DNA of 64,000 nucleotides. Origin: Microplitis mediator. Taxonomy: Eukaryota; Arthropoda; Insecta; Hymenoptera; Braconidae. The DNA lies in NCBI RefSeq assembly GCF_029852145.1, contig NC_079972.1, positions 10,600,986 to 10,664,985 of the forward strand. The letters are read 5' to 3'. The position numbers were made by a program, and so were the translations under genes. The notes beneath the pieces are model-generated. The model did not search any database, was not told where the DNA came from, and saw only the letters and a program-made list of their open reading frames with translations. Shown piece after piece: positions 1 through 13,717 of the stretch (position 1 is its first letter; each line of letters starts with the position of its first letter).

Positions 1-364
1 TTTTTTTAAATGCACTTATGAAATTTATGTAATAATATTCAGAAGAGAGCCGAATAAAAAGGGAATTCTGTTACATTGAGAAAAACAGGAGTAATTTTTA
101 AACTGCCACTCACTTTCAACTATTTTTAAAATCTTCATAGATAAAATTACACTGTAAAAAAAACCGGGGTAAGTTTAAGCGGAGTAGGTGTTAAAATTTT
201 CCGTGTTGAATTTCAACACCGAAAGCGGTGTTAACATAACACCGCCGCCGGTGTCAATATTCTTTACCGGTGTTAAAAAAATTTCCTAGTGTTAAAATAT
301 TTTTCAGTGTTAAAAATATTTTACTTTGTGAATATTTTTACTTACACGAACACACTACACCGGC

Positions 365-958
365 ACGGAAAAGGTATACATCCGTATATATTCGGGCAAA
401 TCTGAATATATGCCGCATATATGGGACTCGAGTCAAAAAACAAATTCGGATTTACGTGTCAAAGTTCTTAATGAAATTTTTGAGGATCAATTTAAAATTT
501 TAAGGTTGACAGCAGTACAGAAATTTATCCTAGTTTAGTCCTCAAAGTAGTAGTTACGACCCATTTTACCACTTTGAGGACTAAACTGGAATACCATAAT
601 CTGGATTAGAGCCTCAAAGTACTCAAAACGTACAGGAATAATTTTATTCGCATTTGAACCTCAAAAGTCTCATTCGACGTATTCTCTCCCCTCCCTTTTC
701 TATCTAAAATTTTTAAAAGTCCGAACTATAACTTTTCATTCGTTGAGGATTTTGAAGTCTCACTTATAATTATAATTCAAAATTTAGACCTCATAGTTGT
801 CATTGAGGATTTTGAGTACTAAAGTAGAGTTACTGTCTAGACGGCAAATAAAATATCGAAGGAATTGAGGCTTTTGAGGACTAAATTAGAATTTGTGTTT
901 TGACGGGATATATTCAGTTTTGCCCGTATATATTCCGGATATATCCTTTTTCGTACGA
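365..958. mobile_element. Diverged relative of the 50-kb element, nested
   Basis: Left segment 365-415 (with TATATTCGGGCAAATCTGAA) is the inverted copy of 905-958 (with TTTTGCCCGTATATATTCCG). The same pair occurs near 50540-50590 and 51100-51145. The extreme termini present at 50 kb (CCTGAAGATCGGAC) are missing here, so this copy is truncated or a subfamily. Confidence 0.6.
432..904 (+). mobile_element. MITE family A, copy 1
   Basis: Terminal inverted repeats GTCAAAAAACAAATTCGGAT and, at the right, the complement of GTCAAAACACAAATTCTAAT. Related copies lie at 3795-4269 and, inverted, at 16505-16925. Inside, TTTGAGGACTAAA-like and CCTCAAAGT-like motifs are repeated in both orientations. Confidence 0.8.
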
Positions 959-2460
959 GCAGTTAAACAGTATTTTTATTAATCAATTAAATTATTAGTG
1001 ATTGAAATGGTGGGCGTAAAATTGTGTAATTTTTACATAAATTGCGTATAATATAAATAACTATTTAAATAAGTACACAGCAAAATTGAAAGTTCCTCCA
1101 GAGAACATTCATTAAATTTTTATATTTTTTTATACGTAATACATTTTTTTTTCTAGTTTCTATGCGTGAAATTTTTTTTTTCACCAATTTAACACCTGTA
1201 TTTTAACACCGCCAAATTACACAGCATACACCAGTGTTATTTCATTTTAACACCGCGTGGTGTTAAATTGAGTCCACTTTGAACACCGCTTTTTTTACAA
1301 TGTACTCAAAATAATATTTTTTGTAAAAATAATTTAATTGTGCGAAATGAAATATTTTCTCATGTATGTACTTTAATGATTGCAATTATAATTGTTTTTT
1401 TTTAACACTCTCAAATAACTCTGGATAAAAGAAAATCTCATTTCTTTTAATAGCTCATGTGTACGTGGAGCTAAACAATACCGTCTGACTTAAATACTTT
1501 GATAGTTGGATGTGTAGATGGATAGTAGAGTGTAAAAGCCAGTATACTATACGGCAATAAGTATAAAGAGAAGTACATTACAGGACCAGGTGAAAGCACT
1601 TGTTACAAGCTAAGTAAAAATGGCAATTACTTGAGCGTCTGACTATTAAATATTTCTTTTATTCACGGGTCACTAAAGAATTCCATGTTTTAAAAAATTC
1701 TACACTAAAAGAAATGTATGATTTTGTTTTTAATTATTATCGTTGCAATTAATCACAACAAGGCCAACTATTCATAGATTAATGGCTTAATTTGCGAAAA
1801 GAATTAAATTAAATTTGTTTTTTTTAACTCCAGTAATTTTTTTTTAATTCGTGTAATTAAGAGTAAATACAACATTTTTTTACTCGTTCCCATTTTTAAA
1901 ATTTATATATAAACATGTAAAAAAAAAAAACTGTAATTACTCAGACCTGGATTCGAACTCCGTACCCTGTGAATATTTTTCAATAACACGAGTTGCAAAT
2001 AAATCGTCGATTTACCTCCACATATTTCATTTTTGATTTAATGATTTATATTAATGATATTATTAGTATCCATTATAAAAAATTAACAATGCTTTAATAG
2101 CTTCATAAAAATAGTTATTTCTCTCCATAATAATAATAATCATCTACGTAATTTAATTTCATTAAAATCATACATATACTTGAATTACTGTATCATTGGC
2201 CAGTATTACGTACCTTTGTACTTAAATTCATACTTTAATCTTCGGTAGGCTTATAACCAAGATGAGTATATATAAGGTATTATATTTATCAGGATTGAAT
2301 TCAACAAGGTATAGTAGCATTTTTATCTGAACGCATAGAAAATAAAGCGAGATAAAAAAGGCCTTTGTGTAGGATATCATCACGGGATTCTTTACTATCG
2401 TGCTATTGAACATCACATATAAGGGCTATACTTGGCGTTGCCCTTCGTATCGATGTTCCA

Positions 2461-2466
<6 letters not shown>

Positions 2467-2509
<43 letters not shown>
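2467..2509. repeat. (TA)n microsatellite
   Basis: About 40 bp of uninterrupted TA dinucleotide. Confidence 0.95.
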
Positions 2510-2515
<6 letters not shown>

Positions 2516-3480
2516 CTAGGTACCATCTCTCTAGTACACCGTACACGCGAGAATGAGATTCAACTGGCCGAGATAATTTGAGGTGTGCGTCAAACAATCG
2601 ATCCAAGGTAAAATAATCAAGTTTGAATAGCTCGTAGATATATTATATATATATCATATATTACTACATACTACTACTATGTATATATAATACAATGTCT
2701 ACATACTATATAATAGACTGATTGGCTGTCGACGTACTGTAACAAAGCTCTTTCATGATAACAGAGACCGGCACATGTTACATCTATCTGACAATCATTG
2801 TTATTAATATTCATTGATATTTGTCATCGATATATATTAATTTATGTGATAGCTAATTTATTGAGTGATCATTTAGTTGGAAAATGTGTAAACAATGTAA
2901 AATTGTTTTTTTAAATAATTTTTGGGACAGGTCAATTAAAATAAATAGTTGAGAAATTTTCGAGAAGGAATTTTTTATGAATTAATTTGGGCGAGGAGCG
3001 AATGAATAACTGTACTAGACATCGATCAATTTATACAAATTAATTATTTGGGTAATTATAGATATTGATATGGAAATTTAATAATACGACGGGTAATGGA
3101 ATTTGAAATTATGTTTCATGAAAATCTTTTGTAGAGGTGATTAATAATAAATATTGAAGATAAATTTTAGAAGTAAATTATGAATTTTCATTTGTGGCTC
3201 ATGATTTAAAAAATAATTTATCATAAGCACTCAGGAATGGATAATTAGTATTGTTGGAGATTTATGAATATTTTATTTTTTTAATTTAATTAAGAGAGAC
3301 GGGGATAAAGTAAGACACTGGGGCAAAATGTGACACAGAAATTATTTTTTTTAAATTTCAATCATTTTACTCATTGATTGTTAGAAAAAGTGGGGTAAAA
3401 TAGTCACCCCAAAATTTTGGAAAAATAAATTTTTATTTAAGAAAAATTTTTAATTTGAAATAACGGAATAAAGATTTTCT

Positions 3481-3790
3481 ATACTGTAAAAAATCGGGAG
3501 TGAATTCGAAGTGATTATGGAGTTTATGGAAATCCGGATTCACTCCGTCAGAGTTTCGAAGTTTTTAGAAACAATCACTCGACATACCGAGTAAATAGGG
3601 AGTTTTTTTCAGTGGAGTAATTTCGGAGTAAACTGGATTTTATTTCAATCCGCATTCACTCCGATTTGGAGATTTAGTATTAAAATGAACTCCCCGAAGT
3701 AAATTTCACTCCAAAGAGGAATAAATAAATAAACATCCGCTCTGCATTGACTCCGGATTTAAGCCGCGCTCACTCCGCAAATTTTTAGCC
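3481..3790 (+). mobile_element. MITE family C, copy 1
   Basis: Begins ACTGTAAAAAATCGGGAGTG and is filled with GGAGTGAA / TTCACTCC motifs in both directions. The same end recurs inverted at 34320, and related ends bound 59568-60788. It directly abuts family A copy 2. The right terminus is not sharply defined. Confidence 0.65.
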
Positions 3791-3794
3791 CAAA

Positions 3795-4269
3795 TCAAAA
3801 AACAAATTCGGATTTAAGTCTCAAAGGTCTCAATGAGGTTTTTGAGGATCAATTTAGAATTTTAAGATTGACAACAGTACAGAAAGTTATCGTAGTTTAG
3901 TCCTCAGAGTAGTAGTTATGACCCATTTTACCACTATGAGGACCAAACTGGAATAACATAATCTGGATTAGAGCCTCAAAATACTCAAAACATACAGGAA
4001 TAATTTTATCCACATTTGAACCTCAAAAGTCTCATTCGACGTATTCTCCCCTCCCTTTTCTAAAATTTTCCAAAGTCCGAAGTATAACTTTTTATTCGTT
4101 GAGGAATTTGAGGTCTTACTTATCATTTAAAATCGATAAACTATTCGCGTTTAGACTCATAGTTCTCATTGAGGATTTTGAGTACTAAAGTAGAGTTACT
4201 TTCTGGGCGGCAAATAAAACATCAAAGGAATTGAGGCTTTTGAAGACTAAACTAGAATTCGCTTTTTGA
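3795..4269 (+). mobile_element. MITE family A, copy 2
   Basis: Near-full-length match to 432-904 along its whole length, including the TTTAGTCCTCA and GAGTACTAAAGTAGAGTTAC blocks, with scattered substitutions. Ends are TCAAAAAACAAATTCGGATT at left and TTTTTGAC at right. Confidence 0.8.
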
Positions 4270-5982
4270 CTCAGGAGCATATAAAATAGTTTTGAAGAGT
4301 CAAAAATTTTTATAAAATAGTTTGTGAGTCCAAAAAAAAGTGATCATTGATACTGAAAAAAATATTTTTGTCTAAGTTGGCCTATTTGCCCCAATAGTAA
4401 ATTAACGTTTTAAAAAAAAAAAATTTTTAAAGGTGTTTCATTTCTTCCTAGTCACTTGTGTTAAGTTTTATAATTATAATTTAATTACAGAATATTGAAA
4501 ATGTCAATGAAAATGAAAAATGATAATTTAAATAACAAAAAAAAAAATTCTTTTAAATAATGAAAATAAATGTATATATAACGCATCGAATAATAATAAA
4601 AAACGATATTAAAAGAATAAATTACCTATTTTCATAGTAATAATATTTAAACAATAATTGAAACGTGTTTTTAATGAAACATCCATCACCAACAAAAAAC
4701 AAACCACTGACAAATACTGAGCGATCATTAAAAACGGCTTGCAGTGAATGTACGGAGAGGAATACACGAGCCGGAGTATCAAGAACTAATTAGTTTTTAC
4801 TGAACGAGTAGCTTACGATTGATGGCCTTTTAATTTTTTTTCTTTTTCTAACCTCTATAAATAAACTAAAAACTTTTAATTTTCATTGAAATATTTATAA
4901 CTATTTTTTTTTTATCAGCATTTGAATGAAATAAACGTTTATCAACAATTCATGTATTTTTTACTACCCAGTGAAAAACTCAAGTCATTCTTTTAAAAAT
5001 AATCTTTTGAATTCGATGAAAATACAAAAGAAAAAAGTCGACAAAAAATTTGATCATTATAAAAGACATAAAAAAAATTAATTATCATCAAAAGTAATTT
5101 ATCTCCAATGAAAACGTTTTGATATTGCGATCAGAAAATTTATCAATAACTTTATATTACTATGAGTGCATTTTTAGATGAACAGTTTCATCTGTAAAAC
5201 TTGAGTAATATTTTATATCAATCCCGGAGTTTTGATTTTTCATATATTGATGCACTAGTATCAATGGCAATGCTACAGATTATGTTTTTGTAGCAGACTT
5301 TTATCATTTTCTCCGTGTGTACATCTCTAGAGTAAAAAAAATATTGAATAAAGTGAATAAGCGGGAAAAATATAATAAGTATAACATGGCTACCGGTGGA
5401 TGATTGCATTTCAATTCTCTTCTATTAAAGAGCCTACGTGCATCGATTCCACATCATCGTGCTCACTGCAGGACGCCTGGGGATATATATCTGATTATAT
5501 TTCCGGTCACTTTTGCGTGCTTCGAAACAAATACCGCGGCTTTATCTGCACGCATGACCATATGTGTATACATATATATATATTGATATATATATATATA
5601 TCCATGATGGCTATAACATCGTAAAGTAGAACTTATTATTCTGTTAATTGTACTGCACTATAAAATATTATACATGCAAATTTATATAATCGCATTGAAA
5701 AATCAATTTCACGAGTCGTAAAACGTAAAACAAGTGTCAATAAGTTAATTTAAAAACGATACTTTAATTGTGTGAACAAATTATTATACTTTATCTACAT
5801 ATATATATTTTTTTTAATTATTAGATTTTATTTATTTATCGACTACACTTATTGAGTGAAGGCGGAGACAAATTTCAACGTTATATCAAGCAGTTGAAAA
5901 ATTTTCCATGCAAATTATTTTATTTTTTAATTATATTTAAAAATCGATTAAAATTTTTGCAAAAATTTTGTCTTCTAAAACA

Positions 5983-6184
5983 TGATACTGAAGTTAGCCG
6001 ACCTCTAATAATTTTTGGAATTCTCTTTAGACGGTAAATTATAAAAAAAAAAAAATTTGAAAAAATTGCACCTGTAGTTTTTAAAATTTTCTACATGTGC
6101 ATATTTTTATTTTTTAGTTTTTTGTAATTGATTTGTTGAAAAAAAAATCCGAAAATTTTTAATTGTCTGCTAACTTCAGGATCA
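5983..6184. mobile_element. MITE family I, copy 1
   Basis: About 200 bp bounded by TGATACTGAAGTTAGCCGAC and the complement of TGATCCTGAAGTTAGCAGAC. A central inverted pair (GCACCTGTAG / CTACATGTGC) makes it foldback-like. More copies lie at 46538-47290 and a fragment at about 55757-55895. Confidence 0.75.
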
Positions 6185-7875
6185 TTGTAAAAAACAATTT
6201 TTTTTTGGAAAAAATTGGTTGAAAAAAATTCTTGTCCGTCTAAATAAGCGCCTAGTAATTAAAAAATTGTGAGATAAAATTAATTGAAGAGAATATTTTT
6301 AATATCAATAAATTTAAAAAATTCGACATTATTTTTATATGAAATATTTCCACTCCCAGTATATTAAATCGTACGAAAAAAATAGGTGTGGGGTTTAAGG
6401 TTGGATAAAAATTTAAAACTAGATCACATGTCCATTGTGAAATATGTATGAATATTTTAACACCTTTCTTTAGTTCTTTATTCTTTTTCATAACCGGTTA
6501 TATCTGAAACCCCTCGGTGGGTTTTTGTTTGTGATTTTTATTATAGAATTGCGGTTACTTTTCTATGCTCTACAAATTGTGCATTACATTCTTATGCGCC
6601 ACTATTTCCGTAGGTAATATTGTATAAGTTTTAACCACATCAAACTTCTTTCTATGTCATAAAACTAAACGTTTATATATAATATATAGTAGTAAGCTCT
6701 TTCTGTATTTATATATATACTGGATATTCAATTTATTTTACCGTTTTATTTCTTTTTCAGATAAAATATCTATTGTCCCAATTTTCATTTGAGTTTTATC
6801 GAGATTGCGGATAAAAAAATTTTGTTTAATCAAATTAAAGAATTTTATTACTGTATTCCTTCTTTTTTTTTTTTTTTTTTCAAGGTAAGTAATTTTTTTA
6901 TTGAAAAAGGAGGTCACGGAAAAACTAGAAGCTGTGTAAAACTCATGTCACAAGAATACCCCGGAAATCACGAGAAAATCTTTTCAGTCTTTACTCTGAC
7001 GTACTCGGCAGCGCAAGCTTTGAGGCTTGAAGCTGAGTGTTATTTCATTAACAAGCTTTTTTAAAATTTTTTTCTTTCATTTATTTATTTTTTTTTTTAA
7101 TCCACTGGGTACTTTAACTACAACTGTAATCTTGTAGCTCTTTGTAGGCAAGGGTTTTTTTGTTTAAATACAATTTGTCAAGAGTTTATTAGCGGTTATG
7201 TTTTTATTTATTATATTATTAAACAGTTAATTATCAAGTTGGCTGTACGTCAATCTAAATGAAAACTGTTGATAAAAAATTTAATTTATGCATTTAATTA
7301 CTCGACGAATCTTGGCGATAAAATAATTGGAGCGAGTTTTAAAAATTGAATTTATTCCGTAAGCTAAAAATATTAAATATTTTAAGACAAATGATTTTTT
7401 AAATGCTGATTAAACATTTATCTAATCGCTTATATTTATTTTAATTTTCAGAATGCATATAAAAATAAATAATTCATCAAATTATAATAATAATGAAACA
7501 AAGTACACGGCAGTACTGATAGTGTTGTCGGTGTCATATGTGATATCTTTTTTTAAATCTTTGTCAAGCGGACGCCGTTTACAAACCACACTTTCTTCAC
7601 CCCACGATATTGCAAATGCAAATTAATGTTAAATAAAAAAAAATTATATGTATTTTATTCACAGTGTAAGGAATATTTTTATTCCGTTTTTAAAGTTTTT
7701 AAAATTTATTCTGTGGTAACGTTTTTTTAGTATGTTTGTAATGGCACACTTTTGACTCGCGAGGATGTCGTGCATTTAAAAAAAAATATTTAATATTTTC
7801 AAAATACTTTCCAGAATTTTTTTTTACCAAAATTACATCCCATACAAAATCGCCGAGCTTCGAAATTTTCCCATA

Positions 7876-8067
7876 CACTGTGAAAAATTCCCAATAAATT
7901 TTACTATGGGTGCATAGTAACACCGGACTATAAAAAAACTGATTCAAAATTTACAAGTGTCCCATAGTAAACATTTACTATGGGACACTTGTAAATTTTG
8001 AATCAGTTTTTTTATAGTCCGGTGTTACTATGCACCCATAGTAAAATTTATTGGGAATTTTTGTGTG
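7876..8067. mobile_element. Near-perfect palindromic MITE (family E, copy 1)
   Basis: TA-flanked on both sides (874-875 and 8068-8069). Arms 7883-7971 and 7974-8062 are identical over 89 bp when one is complemented, with a 2-bp centre. The ends diverge (CACTGTG versus the complement of CACACAA). A diverged copy with a longer loop is at 52511-52719. Confidence 0.85.
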
Positions 8068-8069
8068 TA

Positions 8070-8370
8070 GATCGGCCGATGCCTGGTTTGCAATGATTGG
8101 CCAATAAATGGCTAACTATACTGGCCCGTGCATGGTAAATGATTGGCAGCCGTCTTTTTGCTTATAAAAACGGCGCACAATTAACTGCCATTCGTTGACC
8201 AACGGTTTGATAGAGTGCTTTTGATACCAAGCTTTGGCCGATGATTGATTGCCACGATTGGCCAATGCTTGGCATACCGTAACCATCCGATATTTAGCCG
8301 ATCTTCGGCCGATGCTTCAAAATTTGCAGCCATTCACGACCCAGTAAACGGCCGATTCTTTTTTTTCTAT
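8070..8370. repeat. TTGGCC/GGCCGAT motif-rich block
   Basis: About 300 bp with many variants of GATCGGCCGATG, TTGGCCAAT and TTGGCAG in both orientations, immediately after the palindromic element. It looks like the same class of motif-iterated foldback element as elsewhere here, but I could not fix the termini. Confidence 0.4.
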
Positions 8371-9395
8371 GGGATGTTGGGTATCAAATTAAAGCTAACG
8401 ATCAATAGATTCCTTTGATAAATTTTGTACTTTATTTTTTATCATTAGTTTGATTTAAAAGTACCCCCCCCCCCCCTCTTCACCCACCCGTTGGTTTTTA
8501 AAACAAAAGCTTCGAAAAATGGCAAAAAGTTAATATTAAAAAAATTATTTTTGCTTCTTGACATCAACTTCCTTTAGACGACTTCGTAATTAATAATAAT
8601 ATTTAAGTATTAAGTGAAAGTACTTAAGTTTTAATTTGTTTTGAAAATAGTATTAAGAGAAATTAATTTGACGTGATATTTCCTGAATGAGTTTCTAGTT
8701 GGAGTAATATTAAATAATTAAGTTATAATTTGAATAAAGTGGATGTAAATAAAGTGTCTGGTGAAGGTGGAGATCGATCTGGTGACATTACTGCAGAGTT
8801 TAAACTGTAGAGGTTCATTGCACCTCTATTATTATGACCTGAAGGTACATATTTTGTAGAATTTCATTTAATCCATTTACTTGGATTCAAATTATAATAT
8901 ATATAGCTCCAGTAAGAGAAGGTTGTGTGTCACGCTTTCATATTCCTGAGATTCTTGGGCGTCATCTGGCGCCAGATCTTTGCTATATATATATACATAC
9001 ATATACATATTATACCGTTACTCTCTTAAGCGTTTTGCGCGTGTCGTTCATGAACGACGAACCCAGTTTAGTTGAGATTACGAGTTAATGTTGGCTATGT
9101 TAATACACACTTTCATACATACCACGTTCTCACCAACTTTACCAGCAGCGTAGTGAGAAAATTGGATGGATGCTAGAAACGTAAATTCCTTTGTACCAAA
9201 ATTTTAGTTGCTGAGATAATTAAAATACTCGGTTGTATAGTTCGGCTAAATATTTTTATAAATTAAACTATACACATTCCCGATGTAATGCCAACTATTT
9301 AAATACGAGTGCATTTTTATAAAGTTATTTTAAACAACAAGTTAAACAAAAAAAAAATCTGAAAAACTGTTAACCCTGTGGGCCAACTCCAAAAC

Positions 9396-9923
9396 TTCCC
9401 GCTATTTTCGCGAGCTTAGCGAACTTTTCGAGCTCCAAAAATTGTTAGGCCAGAAGAACATATGTGTCATTAAAAAAAAAAACATTTTTGTCGAACGATA
9501 TTTTTGAAACGAATAGAGCACACCAGGACTTAGAACTCGATACATTATCAGGCAAATCGGGCAAGTAGTTTATGAGTTATATTAAAAAAACCTATAAAAA
9601 TATTTTTTTTAATTTTGTTTTTTTTTGTATAACTTGTAAACTATTTGACCGATCGAGTTCAAAATTTATCCAGACCTAAGTCTTGATGAACCCTTTCGAT
9701 TGCCACCGAAAACGTCTAAATCGGTTGATTTATTTCGAAGATATCGTATGACAAAAATTATTTTCTATACGCACGCATGCACACACACAAGTCCACCCGG
9801 AAATAGTCAGAATAGATTCCAAGGACGTCAAAACGTCATGATCTGATAAAAACTTGATTTTCCAAAATAGGACTGAAACTATTAACTTCTATTTTTAAAA
9901 AGTTTCAATTTTCATAGCGGGAA
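9396..9923. mobile_element. Repeat bounded by TTCCCGCTAT inverted ends
   Basis: Left TTCCCGCTATTTT and right TTTTCATAGCGGGAA pair as short inverted repeats. Interior blocks such as AGTCAGAATAGATTCCAAGG and GACGTCAAAACGTCA look like a dispersed insect repeat I recall but cannot name. A truncated relative starts near 12984 (CTTTCCGCTATGAAAAT). Confidence 0.5.
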
Positions 9924-10393
9924 TTTCAAAATTTTAACTTCATAAATCAACATTTCGAATGAAGAAAGGTTTCTTTCAAGTTCAAAATTAATATATAAAT
10001 GTTTGTAAAATGAATAAGTGTTATCGTGAAATTTAAAATTGAATCTGAGCAAACTTTTCTTAGTTTAATTTTTTATTCTAGTTTAAGTTGAATTACACTA
10101 CTCTAATGTCAAATTGTTTCCGTTAAAATACGTAAGATTAAAATCAGTGTATGTGTAAAAATACAAAGACAACAAAGTTCACACCATTTTTAAGACGAAA
10201 ATGCCATCAAAACCGGTGAGCTCATCCCTCACGCACCTTTTAAAACGCAAATGAGATGGAAGACAGTGAAGAATTACCATACGAAACCTCTCCGACACGC
10301 ACATCTTCAACGTATCTCAGTCTACTTATGCTAATAAATACTTTTTAAATAAGAACATATACATACATATCACATGTATACATATGTCATGAA

Positions 10394-10688
10394 ATAGAGG
10401 AGAAAAATGGGCTGCTCAAGAAAAAAACTGATTGATTTTTTTCTCTACTCTTCTTAGTACCCAAATAATTCATTTATATCAACTGAATTTAGTCATTAAA
10501 AAAATTTTTAACCTGAGGCTTATAGACTTCGGTCCAAAAAAAATTTGGATTTTATTTTAGATTTAAAAATTTCGATTTATCCCATTTGCTCCATAATTTT
10601 TATTTTAGTGCCCCATCTAATTTAAAAAAAAAAATTTTTTTCAAGACTCATTTTCTCAGTGAGTCCATTTTGCCCCTTTTCTTATATA
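10394..10688. repeat. N-like element (GGGC / GCCCC ends)
   Basis: Left AGAGGAGAAAAATGGGCTGC and right CCATTTTGCCCCTTTTCTTA are rough inverted ends of the type seen at 52094-52806. AT-rich interior, no ORF. Confidence 0.4.
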
Positions 10689-11585
10689 TTTAATAAGATT
10701 AAATTCATTCTATTTAACTTTTAAAACTTACAGTAAAAAAAATAATTTTTCATAAAATTTTCCTCGTTAATTTTGCCCTAGATAACTTTATATATCCCAC
10801 TTTTTTTTGTCAATAGTAAATTGTCAGTCATAAAAAAAAAAATAATAGTTAAATATTTAACAAGTAAGGACTGAGCTAAATAAAAAGACGGAAGCTATTC
10901 ACTTTAATGCGACAATATTGATTGTGTTACAAGTTTAGCGGTAGTTTGTCTCCACACGTCACAAAAGCGAATGAACTATAATAGCTTGCTGCGCGCGTAG
11001 CATGCGCGCAATCTAATATACATAAAGCATATCATAAACAAAACAAAGTAAAAAAAAACCCTTCTAACCAATTAAGTTTATTAATTTTCTTTAAATTAAT
11101 AAAAAATGATAAATGCGAGATAAATTATATTAAAGAAAATATACCATGGCAGGGTGACATGAAAAATGTCAAAAAATCCGTCTGTCATCGTACGTCAGGG
11201 AATTTAATTTAATTGCAATAAATCACTGTAACTGAAAGTGACAAAAAGTTTATCTGGGTCAAAAGATTAGAAGAATTTTAAATTTTAAAATCAATTAATA
11301 ATAAATTTTAGATATATTTTATATATTGATGTCATCTATATATATTTTACTCTTAAAAAATTCATCACTTATGGAGAGTTACTGTGTTGTGATAACGATT
11401 ATTTAGATAGCTCTTGTTTAATTTTTTTAATCTCTTAAATAAAATAAAAGTGCTAAGTGAGGTCTCGGTAGGTAGGTCACGTAAATATTTTTCATACCAC
11501 AACCGCCATTGGTACAAGAAAAGTGTAAGTATACTCAGGGGAATAGTTAACTCGGTATATCGATTCAATAGTGAGCTAATATATT

Positions 11586-11587
<2 letters not shown>

Positions 11588-11619
<32 letters not shown>

Positions 11620-11633
11620 TAATAATGATAATA
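11588..11633. repeat. (AAT)n microsatellite
   Basis: About 15 AAT units with single interruptions. Encoded poly-Asn/poly-Leu here is an artefact of the repeat. Confidence 0.95.
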
Positions 11634-13717
11634 AAAAATAGTAAATTACACAGCTGGGGATATTGACGACGACGACGACGGTACTGAGGGTTACTCATTT
11701 ATACCCTTAAACTTAGTAACTAACCACTCTGCTCAGTGTGCGAGCAACCGAGACTCATGACTCGATTCTATCTAAAAGAGGGTTGCTCATGCAATGAATC
11801 AGCGCTGTGACAAACTAACATGAACAATTCTTCTGTGGTAACGTCGACTCATTATACAAAAAAAACTATAAAATATAAAATGAAGAGGAAAAATATATAC
11901 TTATATGTATAAGAAAAAAAAAGAACCCCAAACAATGAGTTGTCTATTAATTAACATGATAGCTTTTTTACCGCAACCTTAAAGTCATCGGCATCTGCCT
12001 TCTGGAATATATATAATTGGGAATAAAAATCGATAGTTAATAAATTGAAAGGTTTTTTTTTTATATTGGGGGAAAATTAAATCACATTATTAAACTTGGG
12101 AAGCTTAATTTCTTAATTAAAACGAGTTCTGGATGTGTATGAAAAAATTAATTAATTTTTATATTGTAACTTTTTTTCGTTGCCCGCGAGATGACAGAAG
12201 AATTATTTATGACATTTTAATTAAAGCGCTTCAATTTAAAGTTTTTATTTTTTAACACATTGTTTCAGGGATAACGAAATTTGTTCTTATTAGTTACCGT
12301 AATAATGTTCGTAATTATGCTGGAAAATTGGTGTTTAGATTTTTATAGCTAACTTTTAGGTATTTTGTTAACGAGCTTATAATTGAAGGGGATGAAGGAA
12401 CAAAACTTTTTTTTTTTATTTATTTGCATTGTTTTTTTTTGAGGTCATTCACTTAGGTAAATAAAAATAAGTAAAGTCAAATTTGACTACATCTTAAAAA
12501 TTTTTTGTCTAATGGCGCAATTTTAAAAAATAATTAAAAAAATTAAAATATCACGGGAAATTAATCGGTTTTTTATTTAAAAATTTTGCTTTTGTTCCTT
12601 GATAAAAAGTACTTAAAAAAAAAAATTACTCGTAACAAAATCAAAAATTCAAAATTTTTTTTCGTTCTTCTATTGACTTTAATCGAATTAAATTATTATA
12701 AAAATCCCAAGTCGAAATATTAGACGTAAATTGAACGATTGTTTTGTATTTTAATTCATAAATAATTGTAGGGGTGTGCGAATATTCGAATTTACGAATT
12801 ATTCGTCTCGGATCGAATCGAATTATTTGATTCGAGTTTCGAATTTAATAATTCGAACGATTCGGACTATTCGAAATGTTCGAATAGTTCGAATTTTTCG
12901 AATAATCTAACTTCAAACCAAATAATAAACTAATTATTTAATTAAAGAATAATTCGTATTCGTCGTAATTATCGACATTTTTGACTTTCCGCTATGAAAA
13001 TTAGAAATTTTCAAAAATTCGCGAAGTTATTGGTTTCGGTCCGATTTTCGAAAATCGAATTTCTAAGAGATCTTGCAGACTGTCTGACATTGAAAATTTT
13101 AAAAAATATTGCCGTGTGTCTTATTTAATTTATGTGGAATTTGCGAATCGAAATACGAAATTTACCTTTTCATTCCGGATATGAACAGATGACACTTTTT
13201 TTACAATAAAATTTTTATTATTTTAGTTATAAATTCTATGAAAAAAATATTCAAATTGTCAAATACATCCGAACAAGACAACTTTTCCATCGAAATTGAT
13301 TAATTTAAGAGCACAAGACAATTATTTGAACTATTCGAATTAGTCGAATATTCGATTCGAATTTTGTATCGAATGTTACTATTCGATTCGATTCGCCCTA
13401 GTAGAAATGTTCAATTTTTTACTCGATTAAGTCTAGTATCTGGCTAGCGTTCATATCTAGTAACTGGCCAGCAATCTTATCCAGTAACTGGCTAGTGAAA
13501 CTAGGTAAAAACTGGAAGTTGCGCCACCTATAACTGAATCGTAAACATTGGTCACACTGATGTTCTACTTATACTAGTGTATGTGTATGTTTATTTTTTC
13601 ACTTTAACCTGTAAGTTGAATAATATTTAGTAAACATCAAGAAACAATACAAATAATTAACAAAAAATAAAAATTGTGTCTTTCAAAATAAAAATAATCG
13701 GTAATATATTTTAAAAA

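Larger units (their letters stand above)
150..1302. mobile_element. Inverted-repeat DNA element (GTGTTAA-iterated), TA-flanked
   Basis: The left end CACTGTAAAAAAA pairs with a right end whose complement is CATTGTAAAAAAAGCGG. TA stands on both sides (148-149 and 1303-1304). Both subterminal regions are packed with GTGTTAA/TTAACACC motifs in both orientations. The interior is occupied by two other elements (365-958 and 432-904). There is no transposase ORF, so it is non-autonomous and Tc1/mariner-like by its target site. Confidence 0.75.

Noticed and set aside
9396..9923. Possible endogenous viral segment (parasitoid bracovirus-like)
   Set aside because: Only a vague resemblance to a dispersed insect repeat; no viral gene or integration motif is visible.
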